Of a stretch of DNA of 64,000 nt, positions 50,753-60,155 are shown in pieces. The notes below the pieces were generated by a model, which worked only from the letters and a program-made list of their open reading frames with translations, was not told where the DNA came from and did no database searches. The translations under genes were made by a program, and so were the position numbers. Source of the DNA: Bacteroidales bacterium UBA3290 (GTDB taxonomy: Bacteria > Bacteroidota > Bacteroidia > Bacteroidales > UBA932); the NCBI GenBank assembly GCA_002361615.1, contig DETK01000033.1, forward strand, positions 167,982 through 231,981, in the 5' to 3' direction. Position 1 is the stretch's first letter. Each line of letters starts with the position of its first letter.

Positions 50753-51766
50753 ATGAAACGTTTCCTGCATGTGGCCGCCATCGTCCTGGCGGCATTCTGC
50801 CTGAGCGGCTGTCTGGCCGGCAAATACATGTCCGAGTTTGCTCTCAAGCCCGCGCTGCACGGTGTGGAGGATATGGACCGTTGCCGCGCCAAGGCCGACT
50901 CCCTGATGCCGGGCAGTACCCTCTGGTATGATACGCTTAAGGAACAGGGGATTTTGAAGGATACGGTAATCACGGGTTACCGTAATTTCAAGGTGCATGC
51001 CTGCTATGTCCCGGCACTCGATCCCGAGCATGCGAATGGTACGGCCATCGTGGTTCACGGCTATACCGACAACCATGTCGTGTTCCTCTATCTGGTCCGG
51101 ATGTACCGCGACGAGTTCAACTACAATGTCCTGTTCCCCGATCTGCAGTATTTCGGCTATTCGGAAGGCGACCACGCCCAGATGGGCTGGTATGACCGTT
51201 ATGACCTGGAGAAATGGGCCACGGTTGCGCACGATATTTTCCAGGATGACTTCATGGTCCTCCATGGTGTTTCGATGGGTGCTGCTACCGTCATGATGGC
51301 CAGCGGCGATCCGCTTCCGGAGTATGTCCGCTGCTTTGTGGAAGACTGCGGTTATTCATCCGTCGTCTCCCAGTTCAACAGCAATCGCCGGCAGAGCTTC
51401 TGGTTCATCCCGCCGGATGTCCTCCAGAGTGCCAGCATCGTCGCGAAGAAGAAGTACGGATGGGGATTCTGGGAGGCTTCCTCTGTCAAGCAGGTCGCCA
51501 AGAGCACCCAGCCTATGCTGTTCATCCACGGCGATGCCGACGATTTCGTTCCATTCAAGCACTTATGGAGAAACTACGAGGCGAAGACCAAGGGATACAA
51601 GGACTATTGGGTCTGCCACGGCGCCGTCCATGCCAACTCTTTCGCCAAGGATCCTGTCACGTATAAAGCCAAGGTGGGGGAATTCCTCCAGAACGTGAAG
51701 CGATTCATCGCGGAAGGAACCTATCCCGACGGCGATATCCCGGTCAAAGCCCCTGCTAAAAAGTAA
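50753..51766 (+). CDS. Alpha/beta hydrolase, lipoprotein
   Basis: 337-residue predicted lipoprotein (lipobox CLSGC) with an alpha/beta-hydrolase core: oxyanion region VVHGYTDNH, nucleophile Ser in GVSMGAAT (about residue 175), acid Asp in HGDADDFVPF and His in CHGAVHANSF. Ester, thioester or peptide substrates are all possible. glpK begins three bases after its stop, suggesting transcriptional coupling to glycerol use, for instance a lipase that frees glycerol, though this is only context. Confidence 0.87.
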   Translation: MKRFLHVAAIVLAAFCLSGCLAGKYMSEFALKPALHGVEDMDRCRAKADSLMPGSTLWYDTLKEQGILKDTVITGYRNFKVHACYVPALDPEHANGTAIVVHGYTDNHVVFLYLVRMYRDEFNYNVLFPDLQYFGYSEGDHAQMGWYDRYDLEKWATVAHDIFQDDFMVLHGVSMGAATVMMASGDPLPEYVRCFVEDCGYSSVVSQFNSNRRQSFWFIPPDVLQSASIVAKKKYGWGFWEASSVKQVAKSTQPMLFIHGDADDFVPFKHLWRNYEAKTKGYKDYWVCHGAVHANSFAKDPVTYKAKVGEFLQNVKRFIAEGTYPDGDIPVKAPAKK

Positions 51767-51769
51767 ACT

Positions 51770-53251
51770 ATGGACAAGTTCATTCTGGCGCTCGATCAGG
51801 GAACCAGTTCTTCCCGCGCCATCGTCTTCGATCACGAAGGAAAGATCCGCTCCACTGCCCAGCAGGAATTTACCCAGTACTTTCCCCAGCCCGGCTGGGT
51901 GGAACACGACCCGATGGAGATCTGGGCTTCCGAGGCGGCCGTGATTGCCGAGGCTATCTCCAAGATCGGCATCAATGGCAAGGACATTGCCGCTATCGGC
52001 ATCACCAACCAGCGCGAGACGACGATTGTCTGGGACGCCGAGACCGGTATTCCCGTCCATAAGGCCATCGTCTGGCAGGACCGCCGTACTTCGGCTTTCT
52101 GCGACGAACTCAAGGAAAGGGGACTGGTCGACCGTATCCGCGAGAAAACGGGCCTGATCATCGATGCCTATTTCTCCGGGACGAAGATCAAGTGGATCCT
52201 CGACAATGTACCGGGTGCCCGCGAGCGGGCCGAGGCCGGAAAACTCCGTTTCGGAACGGTGGACAGCTGGCTCGTGTGGCAGCTCACAAGGGGCGCGGTC
52301 CACGTGACCGACGTATCCAATGCCTCACGCACGATGTTGTTCAACATCAACACGTTGCAGTGGGACCAGGAGCTGCTCGACCTGCTCGGGGTTCCGGCAT
52401 CGATGATGCCGTCCGTCCGCTCTTCCTCCGAGGTTTACGGCTATACCAAGACCACGATCTTCGCCCACGAGGTGCCGATCGCCGGTATCGCCGGTGACCA
52501 GCAGTCCGCCTTGTTCGGCCAGATGTGCACGGAGCCGGGTTCGGTAAAGAACACCTATGGAACCGGCTGCTTCCTGCTGATGAATACGGGGGAGAAGCCG
52601 ATCCTGTCGAAGAACAACCTGCTTACCACGGTCGCCTGGAAGATCGGCGAAACGGTCAACTATGCGCTTGAGGGATCGATTTTCGTGGGCGGTTCCGTCG
52701 TCCAGTGGCTTCGCGACGGACTGGGGATCATCCGTTCCTCTTCGGAGATCGAGGCACTGGCCACCTCCGTGCCCGACAATGGCGGCGTCTATTTCGTACC
52801 CGCCCTTACCGGTATGGGTGCGCCGTACTGGGACCAGTATGCCCACGGCGTTATCTGCGGCATCACCCGCGGAACGAAGGCGGCCCACATCGCCCGCGCT
52901 GCGCTGGAAGGCATCGCATTCCAGACCATGGACATCGTGGCCGCGATGGAAAGGGATGCCGGCGTGAAACTGGCGGAACTCAAGGTTGACGGCGGCGCTT
53001 CCCGCAACAATCTGATGATGCAGTTCCAGTCTGACATCCTGGGTACTTCCGTCATCCGTCCCGAGGTGACCGAAACCACCGCCATGGGCGCCTGCTATCT
53101 GGCTGGCCTGGCCGTCGGATATTGGTCCTCTCTCGACGAGATCCGCCGGCAGTGGAAGGCGGAGCGGACGTTTGTTCCTTCCGGCCAGAATGTCCAGCCG
53201 CTCAAGCAGGGCTGGGCCGACGCTATCTCAAGAACTATTTCAAGTAAATGA
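51770..53251 (+). CDS. glpK: Glycerol kinase
   Basis: ATP:glycerol 3-phosphotransferase of the FGGY family, 493 residues. N-terminal ALDQGTSSSRAIVFD, IWASE, AIGITNQRETTIVWD, IVWQDRRT, and C-terminal KVDGGASRNNLMMQFQSDILG are classic. Makes glycerol-3-phosphate in the cytoplasm for GlpABC or lipid synthesis. The glycerol facilitator gene is 12 bases downstream. Confidence 0.97.
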   Translation: MDKFILALDQGTSSSRAIVFDHEGKIRSTAQQEFTQYFPQPGWVEHDPMEIWASEAAVIAEAISKIGINGKDIAAIGITNQRETTIVWDAETGIPVHKAIVWQDRRTSAFCDELKERGLVDRIREKTGLIIDAYFSGTKIKWILDNVPGARERAEAGKLRFGTVDSWLVWQLTRGAVHVTDVSNASRTMLFNINTLQWDQELLDLLGVPASMMPSVRSSSEVYGYTKTTIFAHEVPIAGIAGDQQSALFGQMCTEPGSVKNTYGTGCFLLMNTGEKPILSKNNLLTTVAWKIGETVNYALEGSIFVGGSVVQWLRDGLGIIRSSSEIEALATSVPDNGGVYFVPALTGMGAPYWDQYAHGVICGITRGTKAAHIARAALEGIAFQTMDIVAAMERDAGVKLAELKVDGGASRNNLMMQFQSDILGTSVIRPEVTETTAMGACYLAGLAVGYWSSLDEIRRQWKAERTFVPSGQNVQPLKQGWADAISRTISSK

Positions 53252-53263
53252 TATTATCTTTCT

Positions 53264-54001
53264 ATGGAACAGTATATTTTTGAGTTTATCGGAACGCTTG
53301 TTCTCGTGCTGTTGGGCGACGGCGTCTGCGCCGCCTGCTCCTTGAATCACTCGAAGGCCAAAGGCGCAGGATGGATTGTCATCACCCTCGGATGGGGCTT
53401 CGCCGTCATGGCGGGTGTACTGATCGCCGGCCCTGTCTCGGGCGCCCATCTGAATCCGGCCGTCACGCTCGGCCTGGCCCTGGCGGGTTCATTCCCCTGG
53501 GCCTCCGTGTTCGGCTACATCGTCGCCCAGATGCTGGGCGGCTTCGCGGGTGCAGTCCTTGTCTGGCTGTTCTACAAAGATCACTACAAAGCGACCAAAG
53601 ACGAGCCCGACACGATGCTGGGAACCTTCTGTACCGCTCCTGCCATCCGAAATCCTTGGCGGAATTTCTTCTGCGAATGCCTTGCGACCTGTCTGCTGGT
53701 GTTCCTGATCCTGGCCCTGGGTACGGCCGGCAATGCCTTTGCCTTTAACGGCGCCAATGCCGCGACCGGTTCGCTGGGTGCCTTCCCGGTAACCTGCGTG
53801 ATCATGTCGATCGGTATGTCACTGGGTGCGACCACAGGTTATGCCATCAATCCTGCCCGTGACCTGAGCCCCCGTTGCGCCCACGCAGTGCTGCCTATCG
53901 CGGGCAAGCGCGACAGTGACTGGTCCTACAGCTGGGTACCCGTCGTCGGTCCTATGGTCGGCGCCGCCCTCGCTGCAGGGATTTTCCTCCTGGTATTCTG
54001 A
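53264..54001 (+). CDS. glpF: Glycerol facilitator, aquaporin family
   Basis: 245-residue MIP channel with six membrane segments and two pore loops carrying NPA motifs, HLNPAVTLG and INPARDLSPR; the Asp after the second NPAR is typical of glycerol channels rather than water-only pores. Lets glycerol enter passively for trapping by GlpK. Last gene of the plus run, ended by a shared terminator at 54021. Confidence 0.94.
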   Translation: MEQYIFEFIGTLVLVLLGDGVCAACSLNHSKAKGAGWIVITLGWGFAVMAGVLIAGPVSGAHLNPAVTLGLALAGSFPWASVFGYIVAQMLGGFAGAVLVWLFYKDHYKATKDEPDTMLGTFCTAPAIRNPWRNFFCECLATCLLVFLILALGTAGNAFAFNGANAATGSLGAFPVTCVIMSIGMSLGATTGYAINPARDLSPRCAHAVLPIAGKRDSDWSYSWVPVVGPMVGAALAAGIFLLVF

Positions 54002-54020
54002 GGGAGGGTTTTCATATGAA

Positions 54021-54051
54021 GATGGCCGGTATCAACCGGCCATCTTTTTTT
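54021..54051. terminator. Terminator between glpF and glpT
   Basis: 10-bp stem GATGGCCGGT / ACCGGCCATC with loop ATCA and seven T on the plus strand; on the minus strand a tract of A's precedes it, so it may serve both genes. Confidence 0.88.
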
Positions 54052-54084
54052 ATTTGCGTTCCTCTTTTATTTGCGTTCCTCTTT
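54051..54084. repeat. 17-bp tandem duplication at the glpT 3' end
   Basis: TATTTGCGTTCCTCTTT occurs twice back to back (54051-54067 and 54068-54084). On the minus strand the second copy encodes the last residues before the glpT stop; the first lies just beyond it, against the terminator. Looks like a recent replication slippage. Confidence 0.9.
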
Positions 54085-55434
54085 CAGGGTCAAGCCCATG
54101 AAAAGGATAGCCAGCAGACACGCGACAATCAGCAGGGCGAAGGTCCAGCTCCAGCCGGCCTTTTGGGCAACCAGGCCGATGATGGTGTTGGCCAGCAGGA
54201 AGGTTCCGAAAAAGTAACCGAAGAAGCCGGTAAGGCCCGCCGCCGTGCCGGCGGCGTTTTTCGGTGCCAGGTCGAGTGCCTGCACTCCGATGAGCATCAC
54301 GGGTCCGTAGATGAAGAAACCGATGCCGATCAGCGAGATGATGACGACGGTAAGGTTGTCGATGTTCGCCCAGTACAATACGACGAACAGCAGGACCAAT
54401 GCCATGAAGATCATGGTAGGCAAGGCCCGCTTTCCTTTGAACAGCTTGTCGGAGAGCCATCCGCAGAGCAGCGTGCCGGGGATGGCCGCAAACTCATAGG
54501 CGAAATAGGCCCAGCCCGCGCTCTTCAGGTCGATGCCTTTTTCCGTCAGGATGGTCGGTGCCCAGTCGAGGCAGCCGTAACGGACCATATAGACGAAGGC
54601 GTTGGCCAGGGCGATGTACCAGAGGAATTTGTTGTTCAGTACGTGCTGGAAGAAGATTTCCTTGGTCGTGAGCGTCGTTTCGTGTTTCTCGGAGTAGTTC
54701 TTCGGGTAGTCGTTGCGCCACGATTCCACGGAAGGGAGACCGCAGGACTGCGGCGTATCGCGGAGCAGGATGAAGGCCAGGAGGGCGATCAGCAACGCCA
54801 CGGCGGCAGGGAAAGCGAAAGTACCGATCAGGAAATAGAACTCGCTCTGCTGGCCGTAGAACCAGCTGCCGAACCAAAGGGCGCCATAAGTAGCCATCGG
54901 GCCGACCAGGGCGCCGCCCACGTTATGGGCACAGTTCCAGATGCTCATCATCGTGCCGCGTTCGCCGGGGGAGAACCAGTGCGTCATCACACGGCCGCAA
55001 GGAGGCCATCCCATGCCGTTGAACCAGCCTACGAGGGCGTTCAGGATGCCCATTACCAAGATGGCCAGACCCTTTCGTTCAGCGCCGATCCACTGGATGG
55101 GGACGATCATGAAGCACATGGAAATGGCGGTCAGAATCAGGCCCAGCGGCAGGAACACGCGGGCGTTGGACCGGTCGCTCACGCTGCCCATCAGGAATTT
55201 GGACAGGGCATAGGCCGCGGCATTCAGACCGAGCACGAAGCCGAGCTCCGTCTTTTCAAAGCCCAGCGGCGCCATGGCCGGAATGGCCATCGAGAGATTC
55301 TTCCGGACCAGATAGAATCCGGCATAGCCGATGAAGGCCCCGATGAACACCTGCAGGCGCATCCGTTTGTAGCGGCCATCTACGTCGGGACCGTGAACTT
55401 CCTGATAAGGGGGTTGTTGGAGGAATTTAAGCAT
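54067..55434 (-). CDS. glpT: Glycerol-3-phosphate transporter (MFS)
   Basis: 455-residue organophosphate:phosphate antiporter with about twelve membrane segments. Signature GYAGFYLVRKNLSMAIPAM, later NGMGWPPCGRVMTHWF and the second repeat FVYMVRYGCLDWAPTILTE match GlpT/UhpT. Imports G3P in exchange for phosphate, serving the GlpABC genes upstream in the same operon (15-base gap). G3P rather than hexose-6-phosphate is inferred from that context. The stop lies in a small tandem duplication. Confidence 0.93.
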   Translation of the reverse strand: MLKFLQQPPYQEVHGPDVDGRYKRMRLQVFIGAFIGYAGFYLVRKNLSMAIPAMAPLGFEKTELGFVLGLNAAAYALSKFLMGSVSDRSNARVFLPLGLILTAISMCFMIVPIQWIGAERKGLAILVMGILNALVGWFNGMGWPPCGRVMTHWFSPGERGTMMSIWNCAHNVGGALVGPMATYGALWFGSWFYGQQSEFYFLIGTFAFPAAVALLIALLAFILLRDTPQSCGLPSVESWRNDYPKNYSEKHETTLTTKEIFFQHVLNNKFLWYIALANAFVYMVRYGCLDWAPTILTEKGIDLKSAGWAYFAYEFAAIPGTLLCGWLSDKLFKGKRALPTMIFMALVLLFVVLYWANIDNLTVVIISLIGIGFFIYGPVMLIGVQALDLAPKNAAGTAAGLTGFFGYFFGTFLLANTIIGLVAQKAGWSWTFALLIVACLLAILFMGLTLKEERK

Positions 55435-55449
55435 AGCTTTGATCAGTTA

Positions 55450-56667
55450 TTATTCAGCGAGGGCCTGCGCAAGGATCGAGATGGGGTTGATGACGGAGTA
55501 ACCCGTCGACATCTCGATCTGCCACTTGCAGGTTTCGCAGTCACAGGCCACAATGTCGGGGTTGACGCTCCGGATCTGTTCGAAGAGCGGTTCCCCGACA
55601 GCCTGGGAAGCCTCGTAGTTTTCTTTCTTGAAACCATAGGTGCCCGCGATGCCGCAGCAGGCAGAGTCGAGCAGGGTGAATTCGACACCCGGGATCATCC
55701 TGAGCAGCCTTTCGGAGAAGATGCTCCAGCCCAGTCGCTCCATATGGCAGGGAACGTGGTAGGCGATCTTCTTGTGGAAGTCCGTGCGGAAACGGAACTT
55801 GGCGCCGGCTTCCAGCCGTTCATAGATGTAGCGGGTGGCCATCAGCAGGGAGTCGTGTACGGCGCTGTTGTCTACGCCCAGCAGGTTAGGATACTCTTCC
55901 CGCAGGGTGAGGGTGCACGATGAAGAAGTGGTGACCACGGTCAGACCCTTGTCGACCACGGCTTTCTTCAGAACGGCGATATTATGGACGGCGTGACGGG
56001 TGGCCTGCTCCGACATCCCGTTGGTAATCATGGCGATGCCGCAGCATTTCTCATGGTCGAGCAATTGGACGCCCACGCCCAGCGCATTGAGTACCTTCAC
56101 CAGGTCCTTTCCCAGGTCGGGATGATTGTAGTTGACATAGCAGCCGTGGAAATAGGCTACTTGCTTTGGGAATGCCGCCTGTTCCTTTTCATGGCTCCTG
56201 AGCCAGGCTTCGAAACTGCGTCCGCTGTACTTGGGGAAGGTGCGGCGATGGTCGATCTTGAGCATGGCGTCCATTGCGGACTTGGCGATCTTGAGCCCTG
56301 TGACGCCGTTCACAACAGGCGCGACAGGACGGGTCAGTTTGCCCATCAGGTCTGTCGAAGCCAGGATCCGGTCGCGGAGCTTGGGCTTGGTATGGTCGTA
56401 ACGGATGCGGGCGGATTGGATGAGATCGGCCACACGCACGCCGGAAGGACAGGCGACTTCGCAGCGTTTGCAGTTCATGCAGTACTTGAGGGCGTAGTTG
56501 AAGAACCAGGGGTCCTTCAGGCGGAGGCGCTCCCCGTCGGGGCCTGCCTGCTTGGGGCCGGGGTATAACGGATTAACCTGGAGGACAGGGCAATAGGCCG
56601 TGCATACCGTGCATTTCATGCACTCCTCGAAGTTGTGCCGGCTTTCGGTATATTCCTGGAGTTTCAT
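55450..56667 (-). CDS. glpC: Anaerobic glycerol-3-phosphate dehydrogenase subunit C
   Basis: 405-residue membrane-associated iron-sulfur subunit. Two ferredoxin-type clusters are at the N-terminus (CMKCTVCTAYCP and CMNCKRCEVACPSG), followed by two CCG domains (HEKCCGIAM and DSACCGIAG) used for haem or quinone contact. Carries electrons from GlpAB to menaquinone. It overlaps glpB by four bases, so the complex is made from one mRNA. Confidence 0.94.
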   Translation of the reverse strand: MKLQEYTESRHNFEECMKCTVCTAYCPVLQVNPLYPGPKQAGPDGERLRLKDPWFFNYALKYCMNCKRCEVACPSGVRVADLIQSARIRYDHTKPKLRDRILASTDLMGKLTRPVAPVVNGVTGLKIAKSAMDAMLKIDHRRTFPKYSGRSFEAWLRSHEKEQAAFPKQVAYFHGCYVNYNHPDLGKDLVKVLNALGVGVQLLDHEKCCGIAMITNGMSEQATRHAVHNIAVLKKAVVDKGLTVVTTSSSCTLTLREEYPNLLGVDNSAVHDSLLMATRYIYERLEAGAKFRFRTDFHKKIAYHVPCHMERLGWSIFSERLLRMIPGVEFTLLDSACCGIAGTYGFKKENYEASQAVGEPLFEQIRSVNPDIVACDCETCKWQIEMSTGYSVINPISILAQALAE

Positions 56668-57788
56668 AGTGAAAGGATCTGGTCGACGGCGACCTGGGCG
56701 CTTCGGATCGCGAGACCCGCTCCTGAACCCAGGTCGGGGCGGGTGTTGCCGAGGATGGAACCGGCCACGAAGAGATTGCCGATCGGCTTTCCCTTGTGCA
56801 GGCCGTGGAGGGCGGCGTCGGTACGCACGCCGTAGTTCATATAAGGCTGGTCGTTCGCAAAAGCGGGATCGTACCAGCGGTTGCGGTCTTCGTCATATTC
56901 CACGTCCAGTCCGAAGACCGGCTCGAAGATGCTGAACGGATTGGTCTTCAACCCTTTGGAGAAGTAACTACCCGTGGCGAGGATAAAGTTGTCCGCTTCG
57001 AGGCAATGGCTGCCGAGATTGCGGGTCACGATGCTGTGGACTTTTCCGTCCACGATGTTCGCACGCGTAGCCTCATCTCCCATCAGGTAGGTACCTCCCA
57101 GCACGCGGAGGCGTTGCTTGAGCAGCATCTGGGTCCGGATGCCCGGCACGGACGGCGGCATGGTGCCTGCAAACACGACCCGGGCTGGAACACCCTGCCG
57201 GATGCGGCCCGGGACGGAAATGTCCTGCAGGCCGAATACCTGCGGCAGGATGACCGTATCTTCGTCGCGGAGCAGGGCACGGATTTCCTGTACGACCTTT
57301 TCCCAGATGCGGTCCATGGTGCGGGCGATCTGTACCGAGCGTACCTCGCTGGGACCTTGTTCGAGTTTTTCAAGTTCGGGCAGGTTCAGGACGCAGATGC
57401 GGCACGACATCCCTTGCTTTTCGAGGCCTTCCGCCAGGAAGGAGGTGAAGAAATCGAGATAGCCCGCGAAGCTGACGATCAGGATCTTGTCGGCGAAGCG
57501 GGGTGTGGGGAAGAGGCTGGTGTCTTCTAGGGAAAGCGCTGCCTCGCGGAAGGTACCCAGCGGGGTGAGCCGGACGCCGGGGTTGTAGTGAACCCGGATG
57601 CCGGCTCCGGCAAACAGGTCGAGCGTCCGTTTGGGGACCTCCTGCATGGATTCGAAGGAGCCGGAAAAAAAGTGGAGGGCGTTCTGCCCGGTGCTGATGA
57701 TGGCGGTCTGCTGTCCGGCCTGCTGCAGGCTGATTCCGGAAACCAGTCCGGCCAGGCCGCCGCCGATGATCACGGTATCGAATCTCAT
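56664..57788 (-). CDS. glpB: Anaerobic glycerol-3-phosphate dehydrogenase subunit B
   Basis: 374-residue flavoprotein subunit: N-terminal dinucleotide fold MRFDTVIIGGGLAGLVSGISLQQ and C-terminal GLHKGKPIGNLFVAGSILGNTRP followed by GSGAGLAI. Forms the soluble GlpAB dimer, probably binding FMN. It overlaps glpA and glpC by four bases each. Confidence 0.92.
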   Translation of the reverse strand: MRFDTVIIGGGLAGLVSGISLQQAGQQTAIISTGQNALHFFSGSFESMQEVPKRTLDLFAGAGIRVHYNPGVRLTPLGTFREAALSLEDTSLFPTPRFADKILIVSFAGYLDFFTSFLAEGLEKQGMSCRICVLNLPELEKLEQGPSEVRSVQIARTMDRIWEKVVQEIRALLRDEDTVILPQVFGLQDISVPGRIRQGVPARVVFAGTMPPSVPGIRTQMLLKQRLRVLGGTYLMGDEATRANIVDGKVHSIVTRNLGSHCLEADNFILATGSYFSKGLKTNPFSIFEPVFGLDVEYDEDRNRWYDPAFANDQPYMNYGVRTDAALHGLHKGKPIGNLFVAGSILGNTRPDLGSGAGLAIRSAQVAVDQILSL

Positions 57789-59380
57789 AGTCCCAGTACG
57801 TGTTTATAGATCCACTGTGTGTATTCGGCTTCCCGCAGGGTGTCGCCCCAGCCGATGGGGAAATTGCCTTTCCAGCGTTCCTGCAGGAAATCGGCCAGGT
57901 CGGACCGTTCTTTTTCCACGCAGTTCCGGGCCTTGGCCAGCAAGCCGGCTGCCCGACAGGCGCAGAATTCGCCCTGGCAGGTACCCATGCCGATGCGGGT
58001 ACGGCGGCGCAGGTCGGTGAGCGAGGATACTTCCATCCGCTCGATGGCATCGTTGACTTCACCGACCGAAACTTCTTCGCATTCGCAGACGAGGGCATTG
58101 TCATACCGGTCGAGTTTGCCGATGCGTGAGACACTGGTACCCATGCGGGAGGCAGCGGCTTTCTGGGCCATGGAAGGCGTTTCCCAGATTCTCCGTGCCA
58201 CTTGCTCATACGAGCGTTCCTCGGAGCCGGGAAGCGGCTTGTGAGCCGTTTCGCAGGTCTTGTTGACGTTCAGTTTTCGACAGACCACATCGGTGGCCAT
58301 CTCGGCCATCAGGCGGTAGGTCATCAGCTTGCCGCCGGTAATGGTGATGAAGCCTTTGAGGCCGTCGCGTTTTTCGTGGTCGAGGCAGACGATGCCGCGG
58401 GAGATGTTGCGGCCCGTGGGGTCGTCGTCAGCGCTCACGAGAGGACGCACACCCGCGTAAGCGCGCAAGATACGGGTGGAGGAGAGGGAAGGGGCCAGTT
58501 TGGAGCCCTCGGTGATCAGCAGGTTGACTTCATCGGGCGTCACAGCCACATTGTCGCATTCTTCGAAAGGAATGTGCGTAGAGGTCGTGCCGATGATGCA
58601 GACCGTATCGCCCGGCACCAGGATATCGGCGTTCGACGGTTTCCGGCACCGGTTGATGACCATCTGGTTTACCCTGTGCGAGAATACCAGCAGGGCACCC
58701 TTGGCGGGATACATGCCGATGTTGACGCCGGCCAGCGAAGCGATGTGGTGCCCCCAGATCCCGCAGGCATTCACGGTTACGGGTGCACGGAATTCCTCCG
58801 TTTCACCGGTCTGAAGGTTGCGTGTGCGCACCCCCAGGATGGTGTCGCCTTCCCGGATGAATCCGGTGACCTCGGTGTGAAGCCGCACCTGACCGTCGTG
58901 GAGCTTGGCGTCCAGCATGTTGGCTGCGCAAAGCCGGAAAGGGTCCACGCTGCCGTCGGGTACCCGTACCGCTCCTGTCAGGGCAGGATTCACGGCCGGA
59001 TCGAGGCGAACGGCCAGTTTCGGATCGATGATTTCCGCGTTGATACCCGCCTTGCGGCAGGCTTCCACGAAGGTCTGCTGATAGGCCAGGTCATCTTCCG
59101 GCAGGGTGATGAAAAGGCCGTCGGTCTCGTCGATGCAGTGGGAAGCGATTTTGCGGAGGATCATGTTCTCGCGGATGCACTCCTCGGCCGATTCCGCATC
59201 GTTGACGGCATAGCGGGCGCCGGAGTGGAGCAGGCCGTGATTGCGGCCGGTGGCTCCGGTGGCGATGTCGGAACGCTCGATCAGCAGCGTCCTCAGACCG
59301 CGCATGGCGCAGTCCCGCTGCGTCCCCGCACCGGTGATGCCTCCGCCCAGTATGATGACATCGAAATCTTTTGTAGTCAT
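57785..59380 (-). CDS. glpA: Anaerobic glycerol-3-phosphate dehydrogenase subunit A
   Basis: 531-residue FAD catalytic subunit oxidising G3P to dihydroxyacetone phosphate under anaerobic conditions. FAD site DVIILGGGITGAGTQRDCAMRGL, then GRNHGLLHSGARYAVND and a C-terminal Cys-rich [2Fe-2S]-like region (VCECEEVSVGE and GTCQGEFCACR). First gene of glpA-B-C-T. A -7 box TAAATTTG lies upstream on the minus strand. Confidence 0.95.
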   Translation of the reverse strand: MTTKDFDVIILGGGITGAGTQRDCAMRGLRTLLIERSDIATGATGRNHGLLHSGARYAVNDAESAEECIRENMILRKIASHCIDETDGLFITLPEDDLAYQQTFVEACRKAGINAEIIDPKLAVRLDPAVNPALTGAVRVPDGSVDPFRLCAANMLDAKLHDGQVRLHTEVTGFIREGDTILGVRTRNLQTGETEEFRAPVTVNACGIWGHHIASLAGVNIGMYPAKGALLVFSHRVNQMVINRCRKPSNADILVPGDTVCIIGTTSTHIPFEECDNVAVTPDEVNLLITEGSKLAPSLSSTRILRAYAGVRPLVSADDDPTGRNISRGIVCLDHEKRDGLKGFITITGGKLMTYRLMAEMATDVVCRKLNVNKTCETAHKPLPGSEERSYEQVARRIWETPSMAQKAAASRMGTSVSRIGKLDRYDNALVCECEEVSVGEVNDAIERMEVSSLTDLRRRTRIGMGTCQGEFCACRAAGLLAKARNCVEKERSDLADFLQERWKGNFPIGWGDTLREAEYTQWIYKHVLGL

Positions 59381-59398
59381 ATTCGTATGTATAGACTA

Positions 59399-59424
59399 CA
59401 AATTTACAAAATTCATTATCTTTG
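59399..59424. promoter_or_regulatory. Divergent -7 boxes for glpA and hypB
   Basis: Minus: TAAATTTG (complement of 59399-59406), 18 bases before glpA ATG. Plus: TATCTTTG (59417-59424), about 42 bases before hypB. Boxes lie ten bases apart, so the polymerases probably compete. Confidence 0.55.
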
Positions 59425-59466
59425 TAGAGATAAAACCTTCAATTCTTAGCATTTTATCGATTCTCC

Positions 59467-60141
59467 ATGGACGAGGTCAAAATCATCGAGATCAAGAAGA
59501 GCATTTTTGCCGACAACCAGCAGGATGCCGACGCACTTCGGAAAGAACTGAAAGCCAAGGGAGTCTACCTCCTCAACCTGATGTCCGCGCCGGGCAGCGG
59601 CAAGACGACGACCCTGATCAGGACCCTGAACCTGCTGAAAGACAAACTGCACATTGCCGTGATGGAAGCCGATATCGACAGCGATGTAGATGCCGTCAAG
59701 ATCCAGGAAGCCACCGGCATCCCATCCATCCAGCTGCACACGGGCGGCATGTGCCATCTCGATGCGGAGATGACCCGCCAGGGACTGGACAATGTCGATC
59801 TGGAAGGAATCGACCTGGTCATCCTGGAAAATGTCGGCAACCTGGTCTGCCCCGCCGAGTTCGACACGGGCAGCTGCCGCAACGCGATGATTCTCTCCGT
59901 TCCCGAAGGAGACGACAAGCCGCTGAAATATCCCTTGATGTTCTCGGTCTGCGACCTGGTGGTGATCAACAAGACGGATGTCATGCCGTACTTCGATTTC
60001 GATCTGGATAAATGCAAGGAATATATCCGTATGCGCAACCCCATGGCGAAGGTCATCCCGATCAGCGCGAAGACGGGCGAAGGCGTGGAAGCCTTTGCCG
60101 ATTGGCTGCTTGCCGAAGTCAGGAACTGGAAAAACCAATAA
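59467..60141 (+). CDS. hypB: Hydrogenase nickel incorporation GTPase HypB
   Basis: 224-residue SIMIBI GTPase for nickel insertion into metalloenzymes. P-loop LMSAPGSGKTTTL (about residues 37-49), Switch-like MEADIDSDVDAVK, HTGGMCHLDAEM with the metal Cys-His pair, LENVGNLVCP and VVINKTDV. No N-terminal histidine-rich nickel store. HypA, its usual partner, is encoded 2.9 kb downstream after a large flavoprotein; no other hyp gene or NiFe-hydrogenase subunit is in the window. Confidence 0.95.
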   Translation: MDEVKIIEIKKSIFADNQQDADALRKELKAKGVYLLNLMSAPGSGKTTTLIRTLNLLKDKLHIAVMEADIDSDVDAVKIQEATGIPSIQLHTGGMCHLDAEMTRQGLDNVDLEGIDLVILENVGNLVCPAEFDTGSCRNAMILSVPEGDDKPLKYPLMFSVCDLVVINKTDVMPYFDFDLDKCKEYIRMRNPMAKVIPISAKTGEGVEAFADWLLAEVRNWKNQ

Positions 60142-60155
60142 ATACACGATAACGT

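Noticed and set aside
54016..55923. 635-codon plus-strand frame opposite glpT and glpC
   Set aside because: Antisense shadow; no domain pattern, whereas GlpT and GlpC are certain.
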